From Anoplolepis gracilipes (Eukaryota; Arthropoda; Insecta; Hymenoptera; Formicidae), in NCBI RefSeq assembly GCF_047496725.1, contig NC_132973.1, positions 11,666,233 to 11,730,232 on the forward strand: DNA of 64,000 nt, read 5' to 3'. This document shows positions 24,896 to 36,327 of this stretch, piece by piece (within the stretch, counting starts at the first letter, position 1; every line of letters starts with the position of its first letter). The translations under genes and the position numbers were made by a program. The notes beneath the pieces are model-generated. The model saw nothing but the letters and a program-made list of their open reading frames with translations, was not told the DNA's origin and made no database searches.

Positions 24896-27800
24896 TTAAA
24901 AAGTTATTAATAAAATTCGTAAAATTTATTGAAAGAACTAGTGAAACATGACAAGTTTGGGCGTTTTCCTACAAATAATTAATCAAACTTGTAGCATTTT
25001 GGGGAAAACGCTACAAGTTTGATTAATTATTTGTAGGTATAGCTCGGACGAAAGAGAGAGAGAGAGAGAAAAAAAGTAATTGTCATCTCTTTGATATAAT
25101 AGGTATTATATATATTCCATTTTCTCACATGCATGAACAAGCAAGGCAATTTACATAACGACGAAGCGTATAGGTCTCGCAAGACAACGTCGCGAGCAAT
25201 TTGTCAAACATGAATATTTATAAATCGTGCTGGCTGAAAATTATAATTCCCCGGTATATAATCCGTTGTTTCATGCTGTAAATGTTTATCAAAAAAGTGG
25301 AAACCACGATAAAAACTATAATATTGTTGTAATATATAGAATAATTTTCATATCGAACATATAGTTAGTTTTTTAATAATTTTTATATATTATTACAAAA
25401 CGTCGCGATAAAAATACTAACAGCTGATGAATTAACTTTAAATAATATTATATATTATATAAGAAAAACCGACACATAGATTCAAGATTGATATTAATAT
25501 ATTTTTTATATTAACATAAAAAATATTTAAATATATTTAAAAATATATTAATGCAAAAAGAGAAAGATAGAAAGAAAAAAATATAATATAATCTCTATAG
25601 ATATTTTTAAAATTGGAGATGTACGAGATTAATTATTTAAACATTTTTATAACGATTCTATTATTAAGGGTTGTGAGATAATAAAATTTTGGTATGAAAA
25701 AATTACGCAAAAGAGTTATGTAAGCCATGTAAGAGCGAGAGAGCGAGAAAGAGAAAGAAACATTTGTCGATGAAAGTGCTTCTTTTATTTCTTCTTTTTT
25801 ATTGTTCACGTATTAGTCTTTAGCGTCTCTTTTTTCTTTTACGTTGTATTCGACAGCATCCACGACAGAGGTGCTGGCAAGAAACGCTGGCACCTATCAA
25901 TTATTCGGATTCCACGGTGCGCGCACCATCTCATCACAAGGTCCTCGTTGCGGTGTACCTTTCGCTCCTCTTTTTCACATCCGCAGCGCACACGGATACG
26001 ACTTGGTGGCGAGAGCGGGGTTTCGCGGGGGTGGATCGGCACGCGGCATGAATACAAATTTATCGTTCCATTAAACCTATGATTTGCGACGATAGTCGGG
26101 ACGGGATGTCTCGGGATGCCTTAATGGGCTTCCAGCGTCGGTACTGCACACGACGACCATCCTCGATGGTCCTTGAGAAGACAGCACCTACGGCCCCCTC
26201 TCGCCGTCCGGCCCAGGAAGGTCAATGCCGGACCCCGAGTCCGCACCGACGAGGGCCTCATGTCTCATCGACCGATACATACCGAGGTCTCTACTCTCGC
26301 AAGTGCGGCATATCCTAGACCGGACCACCAGCCAGGCCTCTCGTATACAGAAAATCGACTATAAACCGGATGTCTCTTTTTGGTCAGAGGGACGCCGTTC
26401 GCTCATGATTTACCTTTCCGCGTTTTCTCACGTGGTGTATGAGATCCGTGAGAAATGGTTACCTCCGAGAACGAGAAATGAATAAGTTTCATTTTCTCGT
26501 TAATGATTAATATGTAACGTGAAAAGCAAGGGATACTTTTGATTTGCATATTATTTTTTTGGTGTTACTTAATTTTACATCCACAAGGAAAAATCTTCGA
26601 GATTCAAAAGCAGATATTTTTTAATGTCTTTTGTGTAATCTGCATTTATCCAAAATATATATTATCTACTTTTATGTGCGAGAAAGAACACTCTCACTAT
26701 AAGAACATGCTACAATATTAATGTCGACTGTGAGTTTGCGATGTTGAAAGCCTCGCTGATTCCTAACGATTTTTCGTCTCATGCATGTTAGAAAAATAAC
26801 TGTTGAACTTTGAACCGCGAAGAGTTCTGCAAGTCGTTGGCGGTGGACGTTCCCGCTGGAATAGGCGCATCCGGTTCATCGTTCCGAGATGCCCGGTTGG
26901 TGGTCCGTGTCTCGTCCGAGTCCGAGACACACTATGCCCATGATACTACCATATCGCGTCCGCCTCCATCACGAGAGTACACACTCGACGAAGGGCAACA
27001 TCCACCTCCGTTGCATCGCCAGGAGGGACAGCGTATCCTCTCAAGGACCATGTATCAAGGACCGCCATACCGTGACTTCGAATCTTTCCCCAAGGGTCAT
27101 AGGTCTCGAAGCCCTTGACTCGCGAGTTCTGTCTTGCGGGAGATACGTGGAACGAATTTGCGGGAATCGATGATTCTTCATTAAGAAGTCATGAATTGAG
27201 AGACGCTCACAATTAGTGTTCTCGCAACAAGGCATTAATCGTGCCTTAATTATGCACTATTTTTGCACATTGAGAGCGACCGATTTTACTTTAGCATATC
27301 AAGATTTCACTCTTGAAGACGTTTATTGCTGTTTGTTCTTTTCGTTCTACGAGACATATAATATTAAATTACTTGATTTTTTCTGCTTAAAAAAAACTTC
27401 AGTAATTTTTCATTTTGATACCGACACCATTTATGAAATACTTTGATTTTATATTTTTATATATTTTTATTTTTTGTAATAATAGTTTTATGATGTATGC
27501 AATTCCTCTCTAGCATTGAAAGCCTCATCTAATATTAAAAAATGTAAAAAAAAAAAGTTAGATAGCAAATATTTATTCTTATTCTTTTCTCGCGATTATT
27601 TAAAATCATCTCTATAGGTCATTTGTCGGCATCGCAGAGAGATTTCCAGATCTTTTAATGTCTCGAGAACATCGCTTCGTTCGTTTCGCAAGTATTAAAC
27701 TCTTATAGCACCGTAGTCACTGATTTAGTATCAAGCGAGTTCGTGTACATTTGTTTTCGAGCCTGTGTAAGATAAGCGGTCTCTCGGCGCGACACTTCTC

Positions 27801-28968
27801 GACCGTGAGAAGGAAGGCTCTCTCTCCTTCATGTGCTGCAAGTTAGCTACTCGACGTGTTTGCCCGTGGGATTATCGCATACGGAGATTTACGGGACGCA
27901 CCGGTATCCCACAACAGGATAACGCGGCTTGGTAATAGCCGGACCGAGCGATCCTATTACGTCTCAAAGCCAAGAGACTACTGTCGCCGATGGGACCGAC
28001 GCGTTGGCCAATTAGCTCGCAACGGCCAAAATGTTCGCATTACGGTATTACGAGATTTCATACCGGTTATTTTTACAGCCGCGCAATTTCGTTGATTACG
28101 GCCTTAACGTTCTCGGAAATACACTTATAACATTCTGCAATTTCATGTATATCGAGTCTTTTTTTGCCTTTCAGGAATTATAATAACTCATTCGATCGTG
28201 AATTGGATTTAAAAATTAGGTATAAATCATGTATAATATAAATTAACATGTTTGAGATGCTATAATTTTTAGAAAAATATATTCTTCAAAAAAATTATCA
28301 TTTTTAAGCAATTTTATGAATTTTTAATTTTAATTATTTGTTCACGTTTCAATGCATGTATAATAAACTCACAATCAGCTGTCGTTATACTTAACTTGTT
28401 CTTTTTAATTTTTTTTTTTTTTTTTTTTTAATTTGATGTAGAGAAAGAAGTTATACAATGGCAAATTTTTATTAATTATCATTTAATAAATTTGATCTTC
28501 AGTGATTCTATTACAACTTCCTAACTTTGAAGAAATAAGATTTCGTGTGATGAGACAATTGTGAATTATTTCTTTTCTTAACAAAGTTGCGAAACATGTA
28601 ATATTGAAAATAGAAGTTGTCTATAGGTTTGCCTCTATCATAGTTTTTGAAGATAGACCGGAATATCTATTTGAGCACGTCATCCAGTGGCATTAAAAAG
28701 TTTATGAAGTTTATTCGGACGAAGAAGGAAGTTTCTTATAATAAAAAAAAGATTGCCTCTTACATGGACGATATGAGATTTATGTCAATCACTTGCCATT
28801 CTCGCTATAATCTTGAATTATACTGTTGTCAAAAAAAACTTTTGTAATTTTGTTCTTTATATTTTTATGTACAGTTTCCGCTGATGCTTATAGTAATTCT
28901 CATCTTGGCAACGTGCTGTTATAAAAAAAAAAAAATTTATAGAAATTAATACTTGTCACGAAAGAATG

Positions 28969-29001
<33 letters not shown>

Positions 29002-32000
29002 AGAATTTTTAAAATCAATAATTCCTGTTTTCCACGAAGTTCAAATCAATTTTCTTACGCTAGAAGGATACTAAAAGAAATATCCAGTATCGTCTGTAAA
29101 TAATGATCTCGGCTAACTCCCGCAATTAGCAAGAGTAAGCAAGATGTAAAAGATAACGACTGGGATAGGGCAATTAATTCTTGCTGACGCGGACGGTCGT
29201 TAGCACTGCCTCGAGAATATATGGAAACTATCTTCTTATAATTCCGGATACGTAATCATTGTTCTGTAAATTCACGTACACGACTTAATTCGTGATTCGG
29301 AGCAGTGTGAGCGAAGCGGCTTCCCTGCTTTCTCTCTTAAGTGATACGTGACAGTTCCTTGCAGTCTAAGTATACAAAAGCGGGCCTTTTACATAATTAA
29401 CTCGCGCGAGAACGATATTATCCTTTTCGATGCGTGCGTGCGTACGTGCGCGCGTAAAAGCGTCGACGCGCATTTCCTCTTCCGCGCAAGGTTTCTCATC
29501 TTAAATCGCCGTTATCTCATTTGAAATTTCCCGGAAACCGACGACGCGGTAGCCAAGGCACGAAAAATGCGGAACGCTTGAGAACAATGTGTCGCCGTGG
29601 TAGGAATTGTTCATGGTAAAATCGTCGCGCGAACGTGCTTCTTTCTGGCAGACTTCTTGCTCCCGTGGGTAAAGAGACAGCATTGCCTTTTTGCTACAGA
29701 GAAATCCCGTAGGACGATCTCAATTGGAAATCCAGAGATACATTGTTTGAGATGCGTGACATCGTGCGATTTTAAATGCAATCCTATCGTATGACAAACT
29801 ACATTTTGTCAAAATTATTTAGAAAAATATCTTCTTATAATATCGATATTAAAGTAAACGATGAAAATAGCAGAGCTTTAAAGAACCGGGAGAAAAAGAG
29901 CTTTATCTGTATTCTTCTCGACTCTAGAGGTCAGCGGGTTCATACGAAATATATTCAGTATATTCACGCATGTTTCAGCCTACGTATACTTACGGGTTAA
30001 CAAAGGACTCCTCGCGTGCATGCGACCTTCATCGTGAAGTGCCTGCTTTCCATAAACACGGCTTTTCGCCACTGTGATGTCAAAGATCAGCAACAAAGAT
30101 ACCATAAATCGTGTTCCTTTTTTTCTAGCATAAAGAGAAGTTATCGTACCTATTGAAATTCTGCGCTAGTATCGCGATAAAAATATGTTATTTGCAATCC
30201 ACTCGAGATTTTTCTCAAGTTGCTACTTTCGAGTTTCGTAAAAAGTTTTTTCCTGGATTTTTAGAAAAACAATCATTTCTTTCTTTACAGAATCAAAATC
30301 AGAGACGAAGAGAAACTTTCATGACTGAAGTAGTTATAATAAAATTGATCAATGCTGATGAAATCAGTTGTAAGTTCCTGATCGTATGATGTATAATTGG
30401 TTTCTCGAACTCTCTTAACTTATGAATGAAAGACTATATACAGGAACGAGACTTTGTAGTTAATAATTATTGCTTCGCCGATCCTCAATTGGCTTTACAC
30501 GAAAGTCGAAATCCTGTCACAAGTTTCTATCCATTCTGTCCGCGAGCGAGTCTCTCCTGTACACGTGGACAAGGATAAGATAAATCCCGAGGGCACGTCT
30601 GTTGCATGTGAATAATCCCGAAAAGCTTTCAACAAAAATATATATTGATTCTATGTATAGCTCTTTATGTTTAGAGAAATTTAGAAATTTGTGACAGATG
30701 TTGCGTATGGAAAGGAATAAAAGAAAAAGAGAATTGTTGAATTATATATTAACAATGTTATTTGTGACGAAGAAAATTGATTAATTTCTTTCATGAATAA
30801 TATTACGGAAATAAATTAAAAGGAAATAAATTAAAATTGATCAAATGTGAGTTTTTGTAAAAAAAAAAAAAAAAATAATATATATAATTTAATGTTTCAA
30901 GTAGTTTAACATCCTACTGATAAATATACAAATATCTTGTAAAATATTAATGCAGTTTATGATATAAATTTGAAGTATCGAGCTATTCTTTAATAAAAAT
31001 TTGACTAAACTCTCTTTTCTTTATTGCGTAACTTTCCACAATAATATTAAATATTAGATACAAGACACGTTTCAAGGTGAATGTTTATATAGCTGTAAAA
31101 ATAAATTTTCGCAACACAAAAAAGTTATAACGTCAAAGGAAATGTGTTTCTAAAGTTTACCGTAGGTACCTTTTATATATCCATAGTGTGTATATTCTTT
31201 TTCCAATTCAATTTCTTTTTATCCGCGACACGAGACAATATATTGTACATCAATATCAAAGTTTATTCGAGTAAAGAAGAAAAAATGAGAGTGAGTAAGA
31301 GCAAAACCACATCTCAAATAACGAGATAGTGACAAAAAAAAATGTTTATTGAAACCGAGCACGTGGGAGAGGAGAACGAGCGAATCGCACAGCAAGATAC
31401 GATACATCGTTGCATTCGATAGGAACATTTGTTTTGGAGTACGTCTAGCAGGAGGCGAATCGTGACCCGAGGCGCGATGTACCGATGCTAAAATTTATCT
31501 CGTTGCACGAGGAAGAAACGCGCGAACAGTACACACGTGGATCGAAATCCGCGATAATTCCTGCCTCCAAAGTGTCGATTCCATCGCTTTCGTTCCGCTG
31601 ACGCGTTTCAACGCGAATGAGAATCTTGATGGTGCTCCCTTATCGCGACTGGCGTAGTATCCTTCGCAGGATAGATTGGTACGATTAAGAAGATTGGCGC
31701 GGAAGACGCAGATGTGGTATCGAAATAAATCCGGGCGCTCTAAAACCTTGATTCATGATTACAACATGGATGAGAATAGATGAATCATTACCAAATTAAA
31801 CTTCGAAAGCTTCGCATTAAATGTGATTAACACTATTACGTTATACGCGCGTATATTTAGTGCAAACTAATATCCTTAGCTTATACGCATTCTAAATCGC
31901 AAAAATCTATTTCGCTGCCATTACGAGATAATTATAGAGATTTTCTGCATAGTAATTGATTTCCGACAATATATTATTTCACGTTATTCAGGTATTTCAA

Positions 32001-35000
32001 ATGGCAAACGCGCAAACATATTCCGCGATGCAGAACATATGCTTTCAACAAAACAATATCGAATATTTTTCTCGCAAAGCGATTCCGACATATGCGAAAA
32101 GTATGTGTATTATAATAGCCCTCTAAATAACAAGATAATAGAGACACGTAGGTGAGTGTTACTTTCAGATCGCATCTTCCAGACACCTTTCCAGCTTGCG
32201 CAGAAGTGGAAATGAATGGGCTGCGAAACCGCCTGGAGCATTCCACGAATTTCTCGACGCGCAACTGCAGCACACACATCGCGGCAAAGGAACAAAAACG
32301 GCGCAAGCATGTAGGAAACGAAAATTTATTGCGGAATTTGCGAAGGGAAGAGGACTGGCATTTTTCTTCGAGAAATAAAACGCCGCGCTCAACGACGCAA
32401 AGTTTATAAACACGATTTCTTGTTTCTTGAAAATAGAAATTTTCTGTTGCGAGATAATCTTCGATTGAAAAATTGCATCTGCCAGTTTCCATCATATTTT
32501 TAAATTAAAGATTAATTATTAATTCTGCTCGAAAAATTGTATCTATTTGCATGAAAAAAAAAAAAAATATATATATATATATATATAATTTTGCATAATT
32601 TTTGTTCTTCTATTTTATCGGGTCTGACGGGTGTAAAGATTTTTTTCTGCTTTCATGTATTTCGGTTTGCAAAACGAGAATTTGACGACACGAGCGGTAG
32701 CGAGGTTATCGAGGGGCAACAATCCTATATTCTTCACCAAGTAGAACTTGGTCGAAAGTATCGGCGCTCAGACAGCTAAGGGCAGTGACTCTTGGGATCG
32801 CAATCTCTTGGCAGATCTGTCTGGGCCCTTGAGCCCAAGGGCGTATTATGACCTAACTTCTCTCTTCTTGCGACGAAGGGTTTCAAAATTAACAGACTCG
32901 AACGATTCGAGTAGAAAGGAAAATATCTTAGGGTCTCACGATATATCAGGTCGTTCTATATAATTGTAAGGATTATGCCTTCTATTATCTGCTTGGATCT
33001 GTCTAACAATACTGTCGCATACTTGAATATTCATGACAATTTAGACGAAAGCAAAAAATGAAGCATATTTTTACATAAATCTAAAATTTATTTTTTTCGC
33101 ACGTTTTATTCCATATTCTGAAATATTCTTCAATCTTTCATGCGACACGGTGCGCGAAATTTTTTTTTTTTTTTTTTTTTTATGTACATGTCGAAACTTT
33201 TCTCTCGATCTTTTTGGAGAAGTAGTCGTTCCGTCGCTCGCCAGGATAAAATTGGAGCGGAGTTCTCGAGACGTTTTCATCCCGCACGAGAACTCGGGAT
33301 AAAAGATCTTCGACGGATATCAACCGTCTTAAAAGCTCCTGAGCAAGGATGCTTCTCACCAACATTGATGCAACGACTCTTCTCGAGTTGACGCATCCTT
33401 TTTTATTATTCATATCGAGTCTCCCGCATGTGACGTTCCCATCCTTTTCGTCTCGCAGTTCTTTCACTCGTCATATTGCCTCGAGAAAACGAAATGTCAC
33501 ATCGGTCGTGGAGATTCGGTTGAGCATGAATTTTCCGATGCATTTCGATTAAACAAGTTAGAAACTCTCAGAAAACGACTTTTTTTTCTTTAAAACGCGT
33601 AAATCTGCATTATGCAAATGCATTTGAATAAAAAAAAAAAAAAAAAAAAATATCTTTATCTTGAACAACGTTTATACGAAATAATGTTTTATCAAAGACA
33701 CGTTTTTCAGAAAGCTTTATCGCAAACAAGAAAAATGCTGAGACACAAATTTGTAATGTTCTTCTTCTTTATTCTGTTATATGTATTCTTTTATATCCTG
33801 ATATATTGGTCGTTAGTCGTTTCCTTTCGTTGATAGAAAAATCAGTAACACTGTACCTTCCAAGATATTGGATCGCGATACACAATACTATTCTGATCAA
33901 TTCGGACTACACGAGCAACGACGTGATTTCTCGAAACTATCAAAGTTAAGGTCAGTTCGATGTCGAATTGTATTGTACAATGTACTAAGGGACTCAGAGA
34001 TATGGCCGACGCGGGTTTAAGGACGCTGGTTAGGAAAACCGGATCGTTCGACTGCCTCGATGGTACAGGGCGTGCCTGTTGTTCGAGTCGATAGATCCAC
34101 TCGTTGCAAGAAGAAGGGTTTAGCGAATGGATGATAAATAATGACCGGCGGATATGCATTTATCAAAATGCAATTCGATGCAGATAGAAGCGAGTAGTGG
34201 GTGTAAATGGAAAAGGATTCGCGCGCGTCTATCGTCTCGCGAGTTTCAGCGAAGCAAAGAGCTGAAGGATGAGATTAGAAATCACTAGAAATGTCGGAAT
34301 AAGATTCTAACTATCCTGGTGCATATTATGCAAACTGTAAATTAGAATAGAGTGGGAAAGTAAAAGTACGCTCTCCCAATAAAAGAATTCTCTTTCTTCT
34401 CAAGTGAGATGAGTATGCGAAGTATTTGCATCTTTCTTCCAGAAACCTGATCCTTCCAACGGAAGTAAATATTAACTATGCCAAATATAAGAATATTGTA
34501 AACAGAAGTAAATATATGATGATAAATATTAGCTCGTCTTTCTTACGTTTACTTACATCTTTCTTTTAGACACCATTAGTTAACGCTGACAGAATTTGTG
34601 TACAGAAAGAGAAATTTCTTTTGTGTAAATTCTTATATTTATCTTTATATATATAATTTAAACTACACCGCTTTTCTAATTTATAATTTTCAACTAAAGT
34701 ACGCAAAAAAAAAAAAATGATACAGGGTTTTATTCAATTTTAGTTCAATTATAATGTTATAGTAAGATTCGATTGCACCGATAATTTAAAATTACTACTT
34801 GTGAATCATATTCAATGATATTGTCGCTGATTTAATAGAACGATGAAATGTGTGACGCGAGTTATATTCACTAGAGCGAATCGTATGATTGATAACGTCG
34901 CATTAGCTCCTATTACACGATGAAGGCGATTGTATTTATGCTAATTAACGCGGTGGTATTATTTCAACTCTGCAATGCCTGGCAGCGATTGGGGTGCGGT

Positions 35001-36327
35001 TGTAAGAATCTTTTTCAAAGGGGTAATTAAGGTTACATTCAACTAACAAGTAGCGCGGCAATTTATTAGCAAACTACAGCACTTCGTCATCGCAACGCTG
35101 CTATTAAACAGAAATGCAATCGATAATTTCAATGCTCCTAGCAATCGTGTATGTCAGATAAATTAACTATACCGATGTACAATGTTATTTTGGTCAAATA
35201 TTTGTTCGTCAGTCATAACTCTGATTTATCGTGTGTATTGTGTATACAACATAAATATTTTTATTACTTATAGATATCGTATACTTGTAGATATTTATGA
35301 CGAAATCGCATGTCAGTAAATTCTCAAATATTTACATTAAAATGCAACATGATATATATCATGCATGTATTTAATTTTAAATAATATTTTTTTACTCATA
35401 TATTTTTCCTTGATTTATTTGTTTCCAGCGTACATGATTAAAATGAGTTTTTGGAAATTTTACTTCTATTCTCGACAACAATGTTAGGGCAGAAAATAAT
35501 ACAAAAATCCTATATTTTTTGCGTAAAGCTAGTTTAATAGCTCGTCGCATAGTTTATCATGAAAAATGCGCAAAAGTTGAAAGGTAAATAATGATGCATC
35601 GCGGGCTGCATAATTTTCAATTTCAATCTCCTCCGCAATCAACCGCGAGAAATTCAACGATGTAAAAAAAAAATTCATCGTAAAAGCATCGTTGTCAAAA
35701 AACGAGCTCACCAGTTCTTCATATCTGCATTCTTATCGTATTTCGACAAAAACTCAGCGCACGGATGCTGCGCCACTGGACATCCGCGCGTCGGGGCAGT
35801 TTTAATGGTACCGGGCCCCGAATCCCTCTCTCCCCCCCTAGCCGATCGCCGAATTCGGGTACGAGGACCTCCGGACGAAACTCCGAGTTCGGTTCACGCA
35901 TCTGCATATAAATCACTGGTCGGACAGGCTTAGGGAACCGGTGGGGGCTATAACGCCGACCCGCCAATAACCGCGAAACATCGCCTTCGGTTCCTTCCGA
36001 AGGGTCTTTCACTAAAAACAGCTTCCATACAGCCGCAATTTCGCCGCCATACAGGTTTGAGATAGGAAAAAAGAGGATTTCGGAAACCAGAAGGGGAGCC
36101 GTGCTCACGCGAAATGACTTCCTATCACATTCTCGTGCTACCTTACTTTAACTCGACATGAATTTTGACACTTTTTCAGTTTTACGACGTTCGTCAGTTT
36201 TCGTTTAGGAATTTTTCTAAGAAACCGTGAAATTTAAGAGTCTTACCTTAGCCTCTAAAGTTTCCAATTGCGCCATTCTTGGTTCCAACAGCTGCTGCTG
36301 AGGTCCAACTCCCGTGTGTAGTGCGGT
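17375..36327 (-). CDS. Coiled-coil protein with one PDZ domain; start codon not settled
   Basis: This looks like a scaffold protein. I recognise the PDZ domain but not the family. Exons in transcript order are 36247-36327, 24487-24647, 23551-23736, 22356-22511, 21729-21881, 19101-19365, 18894-18935, 18192-18599 and 17375-17788. All borders are GT-AG and all phases join, giving 621 residues from the first listed exon. The N-terminal part is predicted coiled coil: RMAQLETLEAKMASIE, ELDALRVALRDKEN, AEERLQRLRRDADNKRL and EELELLTLHEESRAL. The PDZ domain is split by the 21729/19365 intron, with core IGLYVDWAVEDSGLCKGD then RILEVNGKLVVG. A second coiled coil follows (LRSDNLRLTHRIGYLEEQV). The C-terminal 270 residues are Ser/Arg/Pro-rich, with PAPPKKP and PPQPPPRTP, possible SH3 ligands. 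Translation could start at the Met in the first listed exon or in distal exons near 54 or 59 kb. A tRNA gene is nested in one intron. Confidence 0.88.
19366..21728 (-). other. intron of the PDZ gene, with one GC-richer patch
   Basis: Mostly AT-rich intron. A patch at about 20200-20450 has raised GC and CpG content and an open + strand frame, but no domain and no splice context were found in it. A second mild patch lies at about 20650-20900. They could be intronic enhancers. No RNA gene was seen. Confidence 0.45.
22743..22814 (-). tRNA. tRNA-Glu (anticodon UUC)
   Basis: The 72-nt minus-strand sequence starts TCCCATATGGTCTAGTGGCT. It folds with a 7-bp acceptor stem (TCCCATA with TATGGGA) and discriminator A. 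The anticodon stem is CCTGG/CCAGG around CTTTCAC, anticodon TTC. The T arm has the loop TTCGATT. D-arm A and B box sequences for RNA polymerase III are intact. It lies in the PDZ-gene intron between exons 22356-22511 and 23551-23736, on the same strand as the host gene. A T-run follows on the transcribed strand, suitable as a Pol III terminator. Confidence 0.97.
24829..24896. repeat. (TA)n(TG)n microsatellite
   Basis: A run of TA dinucleotides passes into TG repeats. It lies about 180 bp upstream, in transcript terms, of the exon 24487-24647. Confidence 0.95.
24968..25037. repeat. perfect 28-bp-arm hairpin
   Basis: The left arm 24968-24995 begins CCTACAAATAATTAATC. The right arm 25010-25037 is its exact reverse complement, with a 14-nt loop. 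The GTTTTCC/GGGGAAAAC motifs around the loop give a direct-repeat look as well. The absence of any mismatch suggests recent origin or selection on structure. Confidence 0.9.
25838..28105. other. cluster of GC-rich islands inside the large intron
   Basis: Three islands stand out: about 25840-26490, 26800-27180 and 27770-28105. Each is clearly richer in G, C and CpG than the flanks. They contain open frames on both strands of up to about 100 codons. None shows a known domain, a clear start or splice context. A short motif CTCAAGGACCAT at 27039-27050 recurs in inverted orientation near 26165-26177. They may be enhancers, an unannotated non-coding RNA or an alternative promoter. Confidence 0.4.
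35719..36110. other. GC-rich segment next to a PDZ-gene exon
   Basis: This segment lies 137 bp downstream, in transcript terms, of exon 36247-36327. It has a 129-codon minus-strand open frame with no recognisable domain. A run of seven C bases and several short CpG-rich stretches are visible. It could be a regulatory element, an unspliced extension of the transcript, or part of an unrecognised repeat. Confidence 0.3.

Larger units (their letters stand above)
24648..36246 (-). other. 11.6-kb intron of the PDZ gene
   Basis: No exon with good phase and splice sites was found between the exons at 24487-24647 and 36247-36327. The intron holds a (TA)n tract, a perfect 28-bp hairpin (24968-25037), several GC-rich islands between 25.8 and 28.1 kb and further mild CpG-rich patches at 29.4-29.8, 31.4-31.7, 32.2-32.4 and 33.2-34.2 kb. 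Long A/T runs lie near 28414, 32550, 33160 and 33631. The islands contrast with the AT-rich surroundings and may be regulatory. Confidence 0.6.

Noticed and set aside
26810..27118. 102-codon plus-strand frame with a Ser/Pro/Arg-rich end
   Set aside because: A second plus-strand frame of 94 codons overlaps it, and a third lies on the other strand. That points to GC-rich composition rather than coding. It is kept only as part of the island entry.
31974..32495. 173-codon minus-strand open frame
   Set aside because: It is rich in Cys, Phe and Arg, has no domain, overlaps open frames on the other strand and has no splice context. It is likely a by-product of CpG-rich non-coding sequence.
33842..34159. 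105-codon minus-strand frame in the large intron
   Set aside because: Considered as an extra PDZ-gene exon. The exons on either side already join in phase, and no convincing acceptor and donor pair was found.
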